A stretch of DNA of 64,000 nucleotides, taken from NCBI GenBank assembly GCA_033064195.1, contig JARBJD010000098.1, forward strand, positions 168,843 through 232,842. Reading direction: 5' to 3'. Shown in pieces: positions 23,715 to 35,259 of the stretch; positions within the stretch are counted from its first letter, which is position 1, and the number at the start of each line of letters is the position of its first letter. The position numbers and the translations under genes were made by a program. The notes under the pieces were generated by a model. It did not search any database and had not been told where the DNA came from. It saw only the letters and a program-made list of their open reading frames with translations. The DNA comes from Blattamonas nauphoetae. Lineage: Eukaryota; Preaxostyla; Oxymonadida.

Positions 23715-25538
23715 AAACCACTGTCGATTGACTCGGTGTTGGAGGAACTGACAAGATCGGGCTCGGATGTTTCAGTGATTGTGAACACGCGAGACTGGAA
23801 TCAGATTCCAGTTCTTATTCGGGAGTGGGATGGAAAAGATGAAGGAACGATAATGCGGCTGCTGGATGAGATGTCGCGAATTCTGACATTGGCGTCAGAT
23901 TCGGAAGTTGCTATGGCGAACAAACGACTTCTCCACTCCTCTCTCTCTGCCCTCTCCCAAAATCCCACTCTCCCAAAGAAGGGACGCCTCCGAATCACAC
24001 AATCACTGGCTGCGTTGGATTCTGTCCCCGATGGGCCTTTTGTGCTTGTGGAGACAGAAGAATTCCGAAGGATGGAACAATCGCACTCCGAACGTGAACA
24101 GAGATCATCCAAAACACATAAAAACGAAAGGGAACCGGAATCAAGAATTACTGCTTTACAATTGGAGTTGGAAGAACAAAAGAAGGAGACAAGAGATGCG
24201 GAAGAAGCGAAGAAGAAAGCAGAGAAACAGAGAGACCGCGAAGAGAGAGGAAAGGTGAGAGTGATTGATGCAATGAGGAGCAGTCGAACAGACAACGACC
24301 AATTAAAACTGCAACTTGCAAATCTTCCAATTTGGATCGGAGCAGACTCACTCCAAACACTCGACCGAACTGCTCAAGCACTCACTCCAACCACTCTCAC
24401 ACAATTCATCGCCACTTCAGATGACAGTCCATGGAGAACATCATTCACTGGCCCGATCAACGAGGGAGAGTGGGAACTCAAAATCAGAGCAAGTGAAAAC
24501 ACTTTCTTGAATGTGAGTGTGTTCTTCTCTCTTCTCATCTTTTCAGTGCTTGGCTTCCTCCAACATCCACTTCCTGAGAATGCAACTCAGAACAGTTGTG
24601 GAGCCTGGAAGAAAGGGATTGGTGGTGATTTCATTCTTTGGAATGGAAAAATGTGGAAAGCAGGAGAATACGAGCCAGAGGGAACAAACAAGAAGTGCGA
24701 TCGAATTGGGCAGACAGCAGCGATTCGAGTGAACATGTGGACTCGAGAAGCTCGACTGTTTGTGGACGATGAGGAACAGCCTGGGATCTTCACCGACATC
24801 CCGTCTCCTCTCAGCCTCGCAATCACAACTGGATTCACTGTTGATAATCTCTCAGTTGAAGTGCTGTGGCTGAAACGACTCCGAGGAAATGAGGAACTCG
24901 AACAAGCAGCTTTTGAAGAACGGAGATCCCTGAAATCAGAAAATGAGAGATTAAAACAGCAACTGACCGATGTTCCGATTTGGACAGGCTCTTCTCCACT
25001 CCAAACACTCGACCGAACTGCTCAAGCACTCACTCCAACCACTCTCACACAATTCATCGCCACTTCAGATGACAGTCCATGGAGAACATCATTCACTGGC
25101 CCGATCAACGAGGGAGAGTGGGAACTCAAAATCAGAGCAAGTGAAAACACTTTCTTGAATGTGAGTGTGTTCTTCTCTCTTCTCATCTTTTCAGATCTTG
25201 CCTTTCTCAGACACCCACTTCCTGAAAATGCCACACAACATAGTTGTGGATATTGGCTGAATGGGATTGGTGGTGACTTTTATCTTTGGAATGGAAAAAT
25301 GTGGAAAAATGGAGAATTCAAGCCAGCTGGAACAAACAAGAAGTGCGATCGAATTGGGCAGACAGCAGCGATTCGAGTGAACATGAGGACTCGAGAAGCT
25401 CGACTGTTTGTGGACGATGAGGAGCAGCCTGGGATCTTCACCGACATCCCTTCTCCTCTCTGCCTCGGAATCACAACTGGATTCACTGTTGATAATCGAT
25501 CGGTTGAAGTGCTGTGGCTCAAACGACTCCGATCCTAA
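23715..25538 (+). CDS. Coiled-coil protein with two SPRY-like domains, 5' incomplete
   Basis: The frame opens after an acceptor (TTCGTAG|AAACCACTG) and has no ATG, so at least one upstream exon is missing from the model. An ARM-like helical segment comes first, then a Glu/Lys-rich coiled coil at about 24080-24270. Two tandem SPRY-like domains follow, each with LDRTAQALTPTTLTQF, INEGEWELKIRASENTF, NKKCDRIGQTAAIRVNM and TREARLFVDDEEQPGIF, linked by a short coiled coil. Each domain has a 30-nt intron, 24517-24546 and 25165-25194, both GTGTGT...TTTTCAG. Because 30 is a multiple of three and lacks stops, the unspliced frame also stays open. The alternative donor three bases earlier (GTGAGT) would break the frame. 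Likely a cytosolic interaction protein; the partner is unknown. Confidence 0.7.
   Translation, partial: KPLSIDSVLEELTRSGSDVSVIVNTRDWNQIPVLIREWDGKDEGTIMRLLDEMSRILTLASDSEVAMANKRLLHSSLSALSQNPTLPKKGRLRITQSLAALDSVPDGPFVLVETEEFRRMEQSHSEREQRSSKTHKNEREPESRITALQLELEEQKKETRDAEEAKKKAEKQRDREERGKVRVIDAMRSSRTDNDQLKLQLANLPIWIGADSLQTLDRTAQALTPTTLTQFIATSDDSPWRTSFTGPINEGEWELKIRASENTFLNVSVFFSLLIFSVLGFLQHPLPENATQNSCGAWKKGIGGDFILWNGKMWKAGEYEPEGTNKKCDRIGQTAAIRVNMWTREARLFVDDEEQPGIFTDIPSPLSLAITTGFTVDNLSVEVLWLKRLRGNEELEQAAFEERRSLKSENERLKQQLTDVPIWTGSSPLQTLDRTAQALTPTTLTQFIATSDDSPWRTSFTGPINEGEWELKIRASENTFLNVSVFFSLLIFSDLAFLRHPLPENATQHSCGYWLNGIGGDFYLWNGKMWKNGEFKPAGTNKKCDRIGQTAAIRVNMRTREARLFVDDEEQPGIFTDIPSPLCLGITTGFTVDNRSVEVLWLKRLRS
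24349..25194. repeat. Tandem near-identical SPRY/intron duplication
   Basis: About 200 bp ending at the intron acceptors (24349-24546 and 24997-25194) appear identical between the two domains, including the whole 30-nt intron. Downstream halves are similar but not identical. This points to recent duplication or gene conversion of one half. Confidence 0.7.
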
Positions 25539-26729
25539 CGAGTCTTCCAGATCCAGACTGACCTCTTTGTCTTGTTTTATCTGACGGAACCAGGGTGTTC
25601 CATTTTGCGGGCAAGGTCTGAAGATAGTGTTGAAATGTTGAGAAAAGGGCGGTCTAATTGTGGTGAAGTTGTCATTGGGAGAGGCAGGCATAATGTTCAG
25701 CCGAAAGAGAGAACGAGTGTTCGGAGTGGTACCCATCATAAATCCAGATCATTAGTTCCTTTTCCTCAAATCTCATTGAAGTGCTTGAAGAATGAACTGA
25801 GAGCGTGAAGAGATAGACTCACTCGTTTTTTCCACGTATTCAACTTCATTTCCATCCAGAATCTGGAGTGGCGACTCATCACTTTTCCATGTCATGTACG
25901 TCGTTTTCATCTTCTATATTCTCATATTCATCTCTTTCACCTTGCTTTCTATCATTTTCTTCTCTTTGCCGCCATGTCACCTGACAATTGTCTGCTGTTT
26001 TCAGTTCCCCATTTTGAATCAAGAATCTTCAGCCGTCGATGCAACCATGATCCATATCAATAGAAGTCTCGCCACCAAAATATCTGTGTTCTCCCTTTCG
26101 ATATCATCTTTCACCTTACAAGAGTTTTGTTGGGTCATCATTCATCACCAAACATACATCGCTCCTCGAAGTTGAAATAGGTTCGTTTTGTCCATCTAAA
26201 CAAGCCATCGTCACTCTTATTTCATTAAAATCAAAATTTATGTATGAGCAGTCCATTATCTCATCTAACGTTGTGGATCGAGCAGCCACAATTATGAACT
26301 GTCTCTATTCGCGAATTCAGCAAAATCTCCAGTTAACACGATATCTACTCTTCCTCTTTCGCAAATTTGTTGAAGAAAAAAGTCCAATTGTATCTGAAGG
26401 ATCGTCCTTTGATATGCTCTTGTCTCCACACAACCATCTCCAATCCGTCGTAACTATCGACATCTTTCAACCGATCACTCCAAAAGTTCTTTCTGCAAAC
26501 ATTTTCAGATCTTAAATGTTGGATTTCATCCCGGTATCCTTTCCACTTTGGAGAAATTAGCGTTTCTTTCATCACCTCTCTCCGATCCCCTCCACAAATC
26601 TCTCATCTCCTTCATCCAACACTCTATCTCATTTTTCGGTCAGGGCAATTGGTCTCTTTTAGAAACTGATTCTGAAATCTAACTCAAATCATCAAATTTC
26701 ATCACATCCTCAATCACCTTCTCACAATC
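25539..26729. other. No supported gene
   Basis: AT-rich DNA with short frames on both strands (for example 25894-26175 and 26240-26515, +), none with recognisable motifs. Confidence 0.3.
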
Positions 26730-28995
26730 ACGATTTGCCCAACTTTGGTTCCGCAGCAGCATCTCAACATTCCCGGCTACATCACAGTTCACTACATCCT
26801 GTCAAAATCCAGTGTTCAACCTCTCATCGATCCTCCAACTCAACACTCCTTTTGTCGACTTCATCCTCTCCGTCTGGAGCACCGACCATGAGCGACCGCT
26901 GGCTGTGATTGAACAGATTGTTCCGCAGCCGCTGACCAGCGTGGCGTGAGTGCATCAGCCCAGGAACATGACATCCTCTCGCCCCCACTCCAATCGTGGA
27001 TGAGGTTTGACCCATTCAGATCGTCTCAACTTAGCCAGCTGTCGAATTTGCCCACTAAGACATATCATTCTCTCCGAAGCGAAGGCTCCACTCCCCACAC
27101 AACCCGACACTCGACGAATCAAATTGGAGCTGGATCAGCGGTTGGACAAGGCGAGGAGAGCGTGGAAAGATAAGGAAGCCTAAATCAAGGAAGAGATCTC
27201 GAGACTGCGGAGCAAACAAAAGTCCACCAAGGTGCACCAGCACGATCCGTCGGACGAGGAAGACGAAGCCCCGCACCGCTCGAGGACGGGAATGTCATCA
27301 CAACGGAAAAGTCAATCACTGTCACCCTCCCCGCACGTCAATTCAGTATGGCGTAGTACAACGCACAGAGACGTGGATCGACTCGACCATCCACGTCTCG
27401 TCGTCGCTGATCATCCACGTCACACTGCACACCATCCTCGCCAACGAGCCGAGTTGGTGAGATGGGCCCTGTTGGTCAGATACCACAACTCAGGTCAGCT
27501 TGACCTCTCAGCTGATGGGAACAGGACAACTGTGTGCCTCTTCTACTCGCTGGTTCCGAAGAGTCGCCTCAGATTGGCTACTCAAACTCCAGCCGACCTC
27601 ACACTCCCAAACCCACAATCGGAGTTCAGCCTGCCCTCCAAAGACTTACCACGACTGGTTCTGCCTCATCTTCATTTCTGCCGCTCCGTTGTCTGTCGAG
27701 TTTGGTGTGGCCGAGGATGTTGTGTGTGAATCGATAAGAACGTCGAGCATGTCTTCCGAGTCGACTGTCTTGGCCAACTCTCCTCGCTCGCTTCCACAAC
27801 GTCCTTCTCTGACCATTTCGAACTGTCTTAACACTTTGTGTATGGTTTGGTGAGTTGCCTGGGCTCGTTCAACCACATTCTCTCCAATCGATCTGTCCCA
27901 ATAATTTTGAAAAGAGCCAAAACACTATGGATGGTTTCACTTTTTTTATTTTTCTCCAAATTCTTAAAATCACTCAAATATGATGGAAAAGGGGTTTGTT
28001 TCGAAATTGAGCTTCGATCGTGACGAGAAACGACACTTTTTTGAAACGCCAATTGAACACATTTATTGTTTCAAAAACAGATGAGAGAAGATCATGAGGT
28101 GAGACAATGTGAAAAAAGAAGGTTCTACAATGGAGAGTACGGATAAGATGTATTGTGAAGAAATAGAGGCAAAATACTCAATAGTCTCGAAAATGCTCTA
28201 TTGCACTTGAATTATCAGTTGAAATTAGATTTCTGCATGAACCCAGGAGTACAAGTATTTTTTCTTGAATTGGACACATGTTTGCACCCATCTGGCAAGA
28301 TCATCATCGATCGTGTCCTAAACACTCCTTTCCTTTGTCTATCTGAAATTATGAGAGATAATTGAGAACAAACAGGTTTTATATGTCTGTTTGACACTGG
28401 TGAAGAGACATTGGGACATCATTATCTTAATCTCCAAGAGTAACCGTCATGGAAAAAGAGAATCCGCTTTCAGGTGCTACGAGTTTCAAAGAAAGTGAAA
28501 AGAGCACACCCGATCTTCACACATGTGACTTGATGTACATCGATCTGAGTGGAACGCAGTTTATCAAAGGTGGAGCAGTGAGGTCACAATGAAGGTTGGA
28601 GAGTCAGTGCTTGAAAAGAGGATGTGTAGAAACGAAGTTTTGAGAGAAGATATCCGTGGAGATTGAGGACTTTAATCTGTTCCTGGAACAAGAATAGACA
28701 GAATTTGATAGAAAGACCAGTGAAACGGATGGATTCTTTCAAAATTATTGGGACATCTCGTCTCCTCGTCATGTCTGGTTGGAGCCTCTTCCGTCCTTTC
28801 CTCTCCTCCCACATCGACTCTTTCGTCAAATCACTCGCCGACGGCTCGTACGACCAGCGAGTCATTCCCGTCCATCTTTTGGCAGGCTCTTTGCCTGAAG
28901 TGTTCTTCCATCCAGTTTGGATGAGCGAGACGCTGCTGTACGACATCTGCTCGATTGAATGGAACGACAAACCAGAACACAGACTTTTCAATTGA
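26730..28995 (+). pseudogene. Degenerate gene split by a TIR element
   Basis: GC-richer coding-like sequence. One frame has LNTPFVDFILSVWSTDHERP (about 26828-26887). Another has a coiled-coil stretch LDQRLDKARRAWKDKEA, a stop and EEISRLRSKQKSTKVHQ (about 27130-27240). After the element at 27894-28755, a last open stretch contains SLADGSYDQRVIPVHLLAGS and ends at the TGA at 28993-28995. Joining across the element keeps the frame (...HILSNRS / RLLVMSGW...). Multiple stops and frame changes argue for a pseudogene. Family not recognised. Confidence 0.4.
27894..28755. mobile_element. TIR element, family C (862 bp)
   Basis: Ends TGTCCCAATAATTTTGAAA and the exact inverse TTTCAAAATTATTGGGACA. AT-rich interior with no transposase. 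Flanks give no convincing target duplication (TC at most). Non-autonomous DNA transposon inferred. Confidence 0.65.
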
Positions 28996-29284
28996 AGTCT
29001 TCTCTTGTCGTGTCTAATCGTCCATCATTCCCATCCCATCTCCCACAACCCCACTCTCAACTCGCTCCGTAGACATAAGTACACAACCCTTCATCGAACA
29101 ATGTGATTCTTTCAATTTCGGATGCAGATTCATGGAAATTGAGTGTGGAGGATTTCAGAATGACATGAAAGCCAGAAGATGAAACTGTGTTGGTGGTTGT
29201 GAAGAATGAATGAATGATTGTGAATAACCATGCGATATGAACCCACACGTCTTTCGATGACCTTACACTGCTTTGATCCGGTTC
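28996..29284. other. Short intergenic stretch
   Basis: No gene recognised. It lies between the degenerate gene and the truncated SPRY copy. Confidence 0.3.
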
Positions 29285-29662
29285 TGTTAGGGCCAACAAG
29301 CCGTCGATCTCATCGACGAGTCCTCATGTTCACTCGAATCGCTGCTGTCTGCCCAACTCGATCGCACCTCTTGTTGGTTCCATTTGGCTTGAATTCCTTC
29401 CCTCCTGTCCACATTCTTCCATCCCAAAGAATGGAGTGTCCGCCAATTCCGCCGAGATAGCCTCCACACAGTGTTTGTGTGGCATTTTCAGGAAGTGGAT
29501 GTCTGAGGAAGCCAAGCACTGAAAAGATGAGAAGAGAAAAGAACACACTCGTCAAGTCGACAGGTTTGTCTTGAGCCCTGATTTTGAGTTCCCACTCTCC
29601 GTCGTTGATCGGACGAGTGAAGGCTGTTCTACAACCCATTCGAAGTTGGATGACTTGGGTGA
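29285..29662 (-). pseudogene. Truncated SPRY-like copy
   Basis: Paralogue of the SPRY-like domains at 24.3-25.5 kb. It begins abruptly at TQVIQLRMGCRTAFTRP, matching the paralogue's TQF...WRTSFTGP, right at the left end of element 2. It keeps DGEWELKIRAQ, a 30-nt intron with the same GTGTGT...TTTTCAG ends, LPENATQ and GQTAAIRVNMRTR, then stops early through a deletion or frame change. Both ends are missing, so it is not functional. Confidence 0.75.
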
Positions 29663-32600
29663 TAGACCCTCCACAAACCCGTTTTTAAATATAAACCCGT
29701 TTTTATTCGAAAAGAACTTAATAATCCTAATATCTCAGCAGTGAGTCAAAGTTAGGTGAATTAGAAACGAGTTGCAATATCTAGGTTATCTGCATCTGAT
29801 TTAAATTGTGTCGAACTCAATTTCAAAGAATGGGTATCTAATTTCAACTCCCCCTCTCTCTCAGAATATAAGATCGTCGATGTCTAATTTCCCGTCTACC
29901 ACCTCTTCTCCATCACCACCACTATTTTTTCAGAAGATTACCACATCTATCGACAAGCTCATCAACCACCAACACAAAAGTCAATGATCAATTCGTTCTC
30001 CGGAGATCTAATTGAGAATTTGGAGGAACAAACATCACAAGACGATTAAAAGTCATCCATTGTTCGATGTTTGTCCATGAATGAAGAGAATATCACACGA
30101 ACCGTGACACAACCAATTCGTGTTGTAAACTTGCTTTATCACCATTCAGATCATGTTGGACACTCTTTTACATGATTTAACACATGTTGCCGAGTCAATG
30201 AATCCTATACAAAGAACTCTGGCCAGCCCACCTTTGCCCGTGGGGGCGTCATCTGGCCTTGTGCGACTGGTGATGCGCGGGACTGATGAGGTACAGCGAC
30301 ATGGACAACGCGCTCGAGATGATCTCCAACGCCGCCGAGTACGACTTCATGGCCACCTCCCAGACAGCCAGTCAGTGAGGCACGCAATCGACTTCGCGAA
30401 GGAGTTCTCGGAGAAGACGCTCATACGCACCTTCACACAAGTCGTCGCGGCACTCCTTCTCTTGCAGGGTCTCTCACCACCGAGCTCGCCCGCCGGCAGG
30501 TCCAGGAATCCATCTCATCAGAACCCTTGTGATCCAGCCTCAGGCCCACCAGAAAGCGAGGTCACCAAAGATATCACCCCATTTCATCCACCTCAGGGTG
30601 TTTTTCAGATGACCAGCGAGTCGACAAGAGCAACAGTTGCAACTCTCCCTCCGATCCCAAAGCGAGCTATGCTTCCCCCTCACCCTGCTCCACCCACCCA
30701 CCAATTGCTCCTCGCGGGAAGCAGGACGAGCCAGAGCGGAAGGAAGAGGACAAGAAGGATGATTCTGACAACAGCGACTTGATTGAACTGGACCCAAAAC
30801 CCAAACAGGAAAACACAACTCGTCCGGCTGATCTGACACGACACACCCCGCCAACAACGTCTTCAGATGCACATGTCGCAACGAGGCAGTTCACATGAGC
30901 ACCAACAACAGCCGAAGAGCACCGTCTCTCTCCAAATGAATTGGACAGTGATGCCGAACAGCAGATTGGAGTGGTCAAGCAGAAGGATGGCAGTGTCGAC
31001 TCATCTCTGAAACAGGAATTAGAACAACTCGTCGACACATCCGCATCTTCTGCATCGAATGCAGATCTGTTGCGAATAATCGATTCTTTGAAAGCAACAC
31101 TCGTCGAAGTAGAACGACAGCGCTCGGCTGACAAGGCGAAGTATGAAAAAAGAACTACGAACAATAGGTTCAGTCTCGGCTGAGGAACACTCCGAACTGA
31201 CTCGTCTCACAGAGGAGAACGCTCGACTGACCGAAACAATGTCAGAGTTCCAAGTTCGAGCAGCTTCGCTGGCCACAGACAAAAACACGCCGGAAAAGAG
31301 TTTGGAGTAGACGAGGCAGAAGATGGAGATGGAGCGGGAGAACAACACGCGGTTGGAGGAGACGAAGAGGGAGGTGGATGAGTGGATTGGGATGAACAAA
31401 GAGAAGAGCCATTCCATCGAGACACTCCACACGAACATTGATCAGCTCACGACTGAGCGAGACACACTCAAAGCCAACCTGACCGCAACAAACCAGTCAC
31501 TCGACGAATCCAACCAGCGGTGTGCATCTCATCTCATTCATCGTCTTTGCTCTTCGTTCTTTCATGCCCTTCTCTCCTCAATCATTCTCCTTTCTGTTTT
31601 CCTTTCTTCCCTTCAGCATCGACACCCTCTCCTTCGAGGTCTCTTCCCTCCTTGCCCAAAACGCAGAACTGGAGCACCTTCTCTCCAAAGACTGGCTCAT
31701 CACGACCGACAAGCAGACAGAATGTATTGGAGTGAGCGAGTCAGCTGCACAACTCTCCTCAATCGAGAAATTCAGGCCTGCCAGCGTCACTTCACACCAA
31801 CCGCACTACTTGGACGACATCGGCGACAAGATCGGATCGTATATGATGCACTTCACTGAGAGTGACATGAGAAAGGTGAGAGAGTACTCCTACGCGCTGG
31901 AGAAGGGTGAGGAAGTGAACAAGACACAGTTGCGGCGGACCCGAAGCGATCTGCAGTCCCAAACGACAATCCAGCCACTCCAAGTTCCCACTCTTGCTTA
32001 GCCAGCCAAAACGAAGAGGGGAAAGAAGCTGTCACTCGCACCTCTCTCGCCCGCCAAGCACGTGCCCAGAATGACCCCTCGCAAACAACGATCGAAGCGG
32101 AACATGCAGCCGGTGACAGAACACGACGTGGAGAAGCAGCAGAAGGAGATGGAGCGGAGAGTGGTCGAGCAGGCTCGCAAGTTCAACAAATACATTTCCA
32201 GCCAAGTCGGCACCGTCGCTTCACTCACCGCCGCCAACGAGAACACGGATGGGCAGAAGAGCGTTCTCGACTAGATGTGAAGGATCAGCGAATGCTTCGA
32301 AACGTTCAAAATGAAGGAATACTTCATCGAGAATGTGGTTTGTGTTTCTTCTCCTCTTCTCATCGTTATTGCTCTTCTGCCATCTTTCTTCACTCCTCTC
32401 TCTTCATTGTCTCTCTCTGCCTCTTCAGGATCTCGTCGTCCTGTCCTTCTGTGTCTTCTTCTCGTTCTGACAACAGATCGAGACTGAGACACGGTCATCC
32501 CCTGTGGACACGCGCTCTTCAGCCATCTTACATCCTCACTACCCATTCTTTAGATCCATTCTCATTTCATCAATCAATATCAAGTGCAATTTCTCTCTCA

Positions 32601-32722
32601 ATACCATCACCAATGCATTTCTAGGAATATATAAGATGACTTTTTTCCACTATAGTTCGAATTCTGGGTCTAGGTGAATAAAAACGGGTTTATATATTTT
32701 TGACGGGTTTGTGGAGGCACTA
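29663..32722. mobile_element. Pack-type TIR element 2 (about 3.06 kb)
   Basis: Left end TAGACCCTCCACAAACCCG; right end, read inward, TAGTGCCTCCACAAACCCG. The left ~550 bp and right ~80 bp match element 1 (5390-8541). The central ~2.1 kb is unrelated to element 1's and is a broken coiled-coil gene. Its two flanks are pieces of unrelated genes (SPRY on the left, beta-helix on the right), both truncated at the element, so it sits on a rearrangement breakpoint rather than a simple insertion. Confidence 0.75.
30150..32275 (+). pseudogene. Broken coiled-coil gene carried by element 2
   Basis: Coding-like blocks in order: an N-terminal piece with EMISNAAEYDFMATSQTAS (about 30325-30370); a charged piece with RKEEDKKDDSDNSDLIELD; coiled coil with SLKQELEQLVDT and ETKREVDEWIGMNKEKSHS; then EVSSLLAQNAELEHLLSKDW, and a basic C-terminus with MTPRKQRSKRNMQ. 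A 108-nt GTGTGC...CTTCAG intron separates SLDESNQR from IDTLSFEV (about 31520-31618). Stops occur after ATRQFT, after PEKSLE and after QVPTLA, plus frame changes. The cellular parent is not in the window and was not identified. Confidence 0.55.
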
Positions 32723-35055
32723 TCAGTGAACGTGACAGTCAGATTGAGGCTGGGACTCCCTTCGAAGTGGATTGTGTACTCACCCACTTCCAATTTATAT
32801 CCTTCCAGCGAGACCAACACTTCCCCAATTGTTCCTGGTTGGCAGACGATCTTGCGGACACGTGGAGCAAAAGAAGTGAAGATGGATGACGGAGGATCAG
32901 GGACGTCGAGGAGAGTGTTCGAAATTGAGGCAGCGATGAGTGAATAGAGTGTTTGGAACTGAAGTCTGTCGCTGTCTCCGAATGACAACACAGCGCTGGT
33001 TCCAGTTGTGGAGGAAGCGAGGAAGTTGACAACGACAATACGACATGTGGCAGGCGGTGGATCCTCTGAATTTGTATTGTTTGGTTGAGTGTTGTCCAGC
33101 AGCAGCAGCATCGTCCCTTTCACTGCGTCTTTTGTCGTAACTTCAACTTGGCCTTGAGCGTCGTTGGCTGTCTGTGTGAGTCGGAGACTGGCGATGGTCG
33201 TGACTGTCCCAAACGGTTGGATGATCTCTGTTTGAACGTCGCAACCAAAGAAATTGAGACTCGTGTCAGGGTTGTCGGTAAAGCAATTTGATACACGATC
33301 CATCAGTTCAGGTGGAGTATCCGAGCTACAGTTGATGTATACATCACTTCCACGTGGCGCGAAATTGCCTCTGAACTGCACAGACTCCATTTCAAGCTTT
33401 GTTTGGAAGACAAGCGCTGCCCCACCATCGCCAGCCGTCGACTTGACTGAACAGTCCATAAATACACTCTGGCTGATTGTGGCTGTCTTAACTCTTTGAA
33501 GAAGTAAGGCACCTGCAGAGGATTGTGGAGATGAAGCTGTCATGTTCTTGAAGAAGCACTTGTCGATGGAGAGGAGTGTGGAATATTGATAAATGAGAGC
33601 TGCACCAAAGTCGGCAGCGGAGCAATTCACAAATGAACAGAGTGCGATGACCAGATTGCCTGGGTCTCCTGCGCCTTCGATGAACAGTGCGCCGCTTCTG
33701 GCTCCTTCGATTTCTTTGAATGAACATTCAGTCATTGTGATGTCATGAAGGGCAACCACATGTGCACACGCAGCTGAATATTCTGTTGAGATCATTGAGG
33801 TGAATGTGCACAGGTGGAAGGTGAGGAGGAGGGGAGGATCAATTTCGGTGTAGACGAATGTGTCGTCCTGTTTGAAGTGTTTGTGAGTGATTAGGGTTGG
33901 TTCGTCGTTCGATGAACAGTGCGAGAAGGAGGTGTTGACCCAACCAACTTTTGACAAAGGCCATTGAGAAGAACAAGTTCTGAACGAGATCTCCCCGACA
34001 ATAACTTCCCCCGATCGTATTGAATCGTGGGAGAGCAATCCAAAGTCCAGCAGAGGGCCCGTTCCCACAATCAGCGACACATTTGACAAAAGCAGTCCAG
34101 CCCCACTCACAGACAGGAATGGGGACATGCGACTTGGATGGAGTGAGTCCGTTGATGATGAATCGCGTGGGGGTGTTGGGAGACACGTGGCTGTCCGAAC
34201 CAGGGGAAGAAGAACCATCGAAGAGGATGAGATCTGTCACTCCGGCTTCCGGTTCTTGGGTCTTGCCAAATTGAGGTAAGGTTAGATCGTTGGTGTTTTG
34301 CGAATTTAGGTTAATGTTGAAGGAAAACAAGTTTCGAAAATGAGATAGGAGAAACAAGGGACAGTATTTGAAGTGAAAGCTGTTGTGAGGTCTGAATTTG
34401 CTGATGATCGGAGTGAATCATGGGTTCGCTTGGAGTAGATCTCACCAACGATAGCTGAACTACGATCACTAAATCATTGATTCAACTAGAGAAGCTCTGA
34501 ACTGCAGTTTTGTGGAACAGGGAAAAACTGAAATGGAGTTAAAAGAATGAGTGGTCTGATCGCACCCTTTATTCCTTGTTACAAGACCCAAGAACCGGAA
34601 GTCGGAGTGACAGATGTGAGAACAATCAATAACACTGATCGAACTCCCAACTCCTTCCAGTCCTGATCCCACCACAAATGCTGTCTGTTTCGAGTTCGAC
34701 ACAATCTTGCTCCATGACACAACCACTGAGGACGATGACACTTTTGCCAAAGCCATCCCATCACTTCCACAGTCAAATATCACCTTCGTAAGTGACACTG
34801 TCGAGTTATCAAAGAAGAACAGTGAATGGGACATGTCTATGTGAGCTTTGTGGATGTTTTTCCCTCCATTTTCAGTGTCGTGGATATCACCGGGTAATCG
34901 AGGAGTTCTAGGACACCCGGAGAGAGATGGAGAACATCGGAGTTTTGATTTCCGTTGAAGTTGTCACGATTAAGATGATAATCCATGATGTCAGACAGAG
35001 ACATTGCTCCATGCGAAGCGATAGTCAAAATAAAGAGCCATAAAGTATCCAGCAT
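32723..35055 (-). pseudogene. Secreted beta-helix/Ig-repeat protein, frameshifted and truncated
   Basis: The start at 35055 has a signal peptide (MLDTLWLFILTIASHG). The frame breaks at an A-run near 34857, where KMEGKTSTKL should continue as KNIHKAHIDMSHSLFFF. It resumes at 34834 with beta-helix-type text, then breaks again between about 34480 and 34218. The long block 34218-32723 has right-handed beta-helix repeats (CTFTSMIST, CSFKEIEGARSGA, CFFKNMTAS, VFMDCSVKS) and an Ig-like tail (PRVRKIVCQPGTIGEVLVS). It ends inside element 2's TIR, so the C-terminus, transmembrane and kinase parts seen in the neighbouring paralogue are missing. It is divergent from the intact-looking paralogue at 35260. 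Confidence 0.75.
34232..34615. repeat. 33-bp inverted repeat inside the beta-helix pseudogene
   Basis: Arms 34232-34264 and 34583-34615 are inverse with one mismatch (AGAACCGGAAG[C/T]CGGAGTG). The coding frame is lost between them, so this may mark a local inversion or a small foldback insertion. Confidence 0.6.
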
Positions 35056-35259
35056 TCCAAAAAGAGGAAATGATTGAAGATCATAAACCCATTCTTCAAA
35101 TAAATCAGTTCCTCATCACCTGAATTTTCATCTTTCACAAATTACGCACAGATGAATGAGATCCTGGTGAACAAAACGGCAAATCGTTGAAGACACACAA
35201 TTTAAAAAGAATCACAATCAAACAATGGGTCTTGATCCACTTAGATCTTCTCGAATAAA
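35056..35259. promoter_or_regulatory. Divergent intergenic region of two receptor genes
   Basis: About 200 AT-rich bases separate two oppositely transcribed beta-helix genes, so it should hold both 5' regions. No specific element can be assigned. Confidence 0.35.

Noticed and set aside
24513-24546. A GTGAGT donor giving a 34-nt intron in the SPRY gene
   Set aside because: It shifts the frame away from the conserved SPRY text. The GTGTGT donor four bases later (30 nt) keeps it, and the third copy at 29.5 kb has no GTGAGT.
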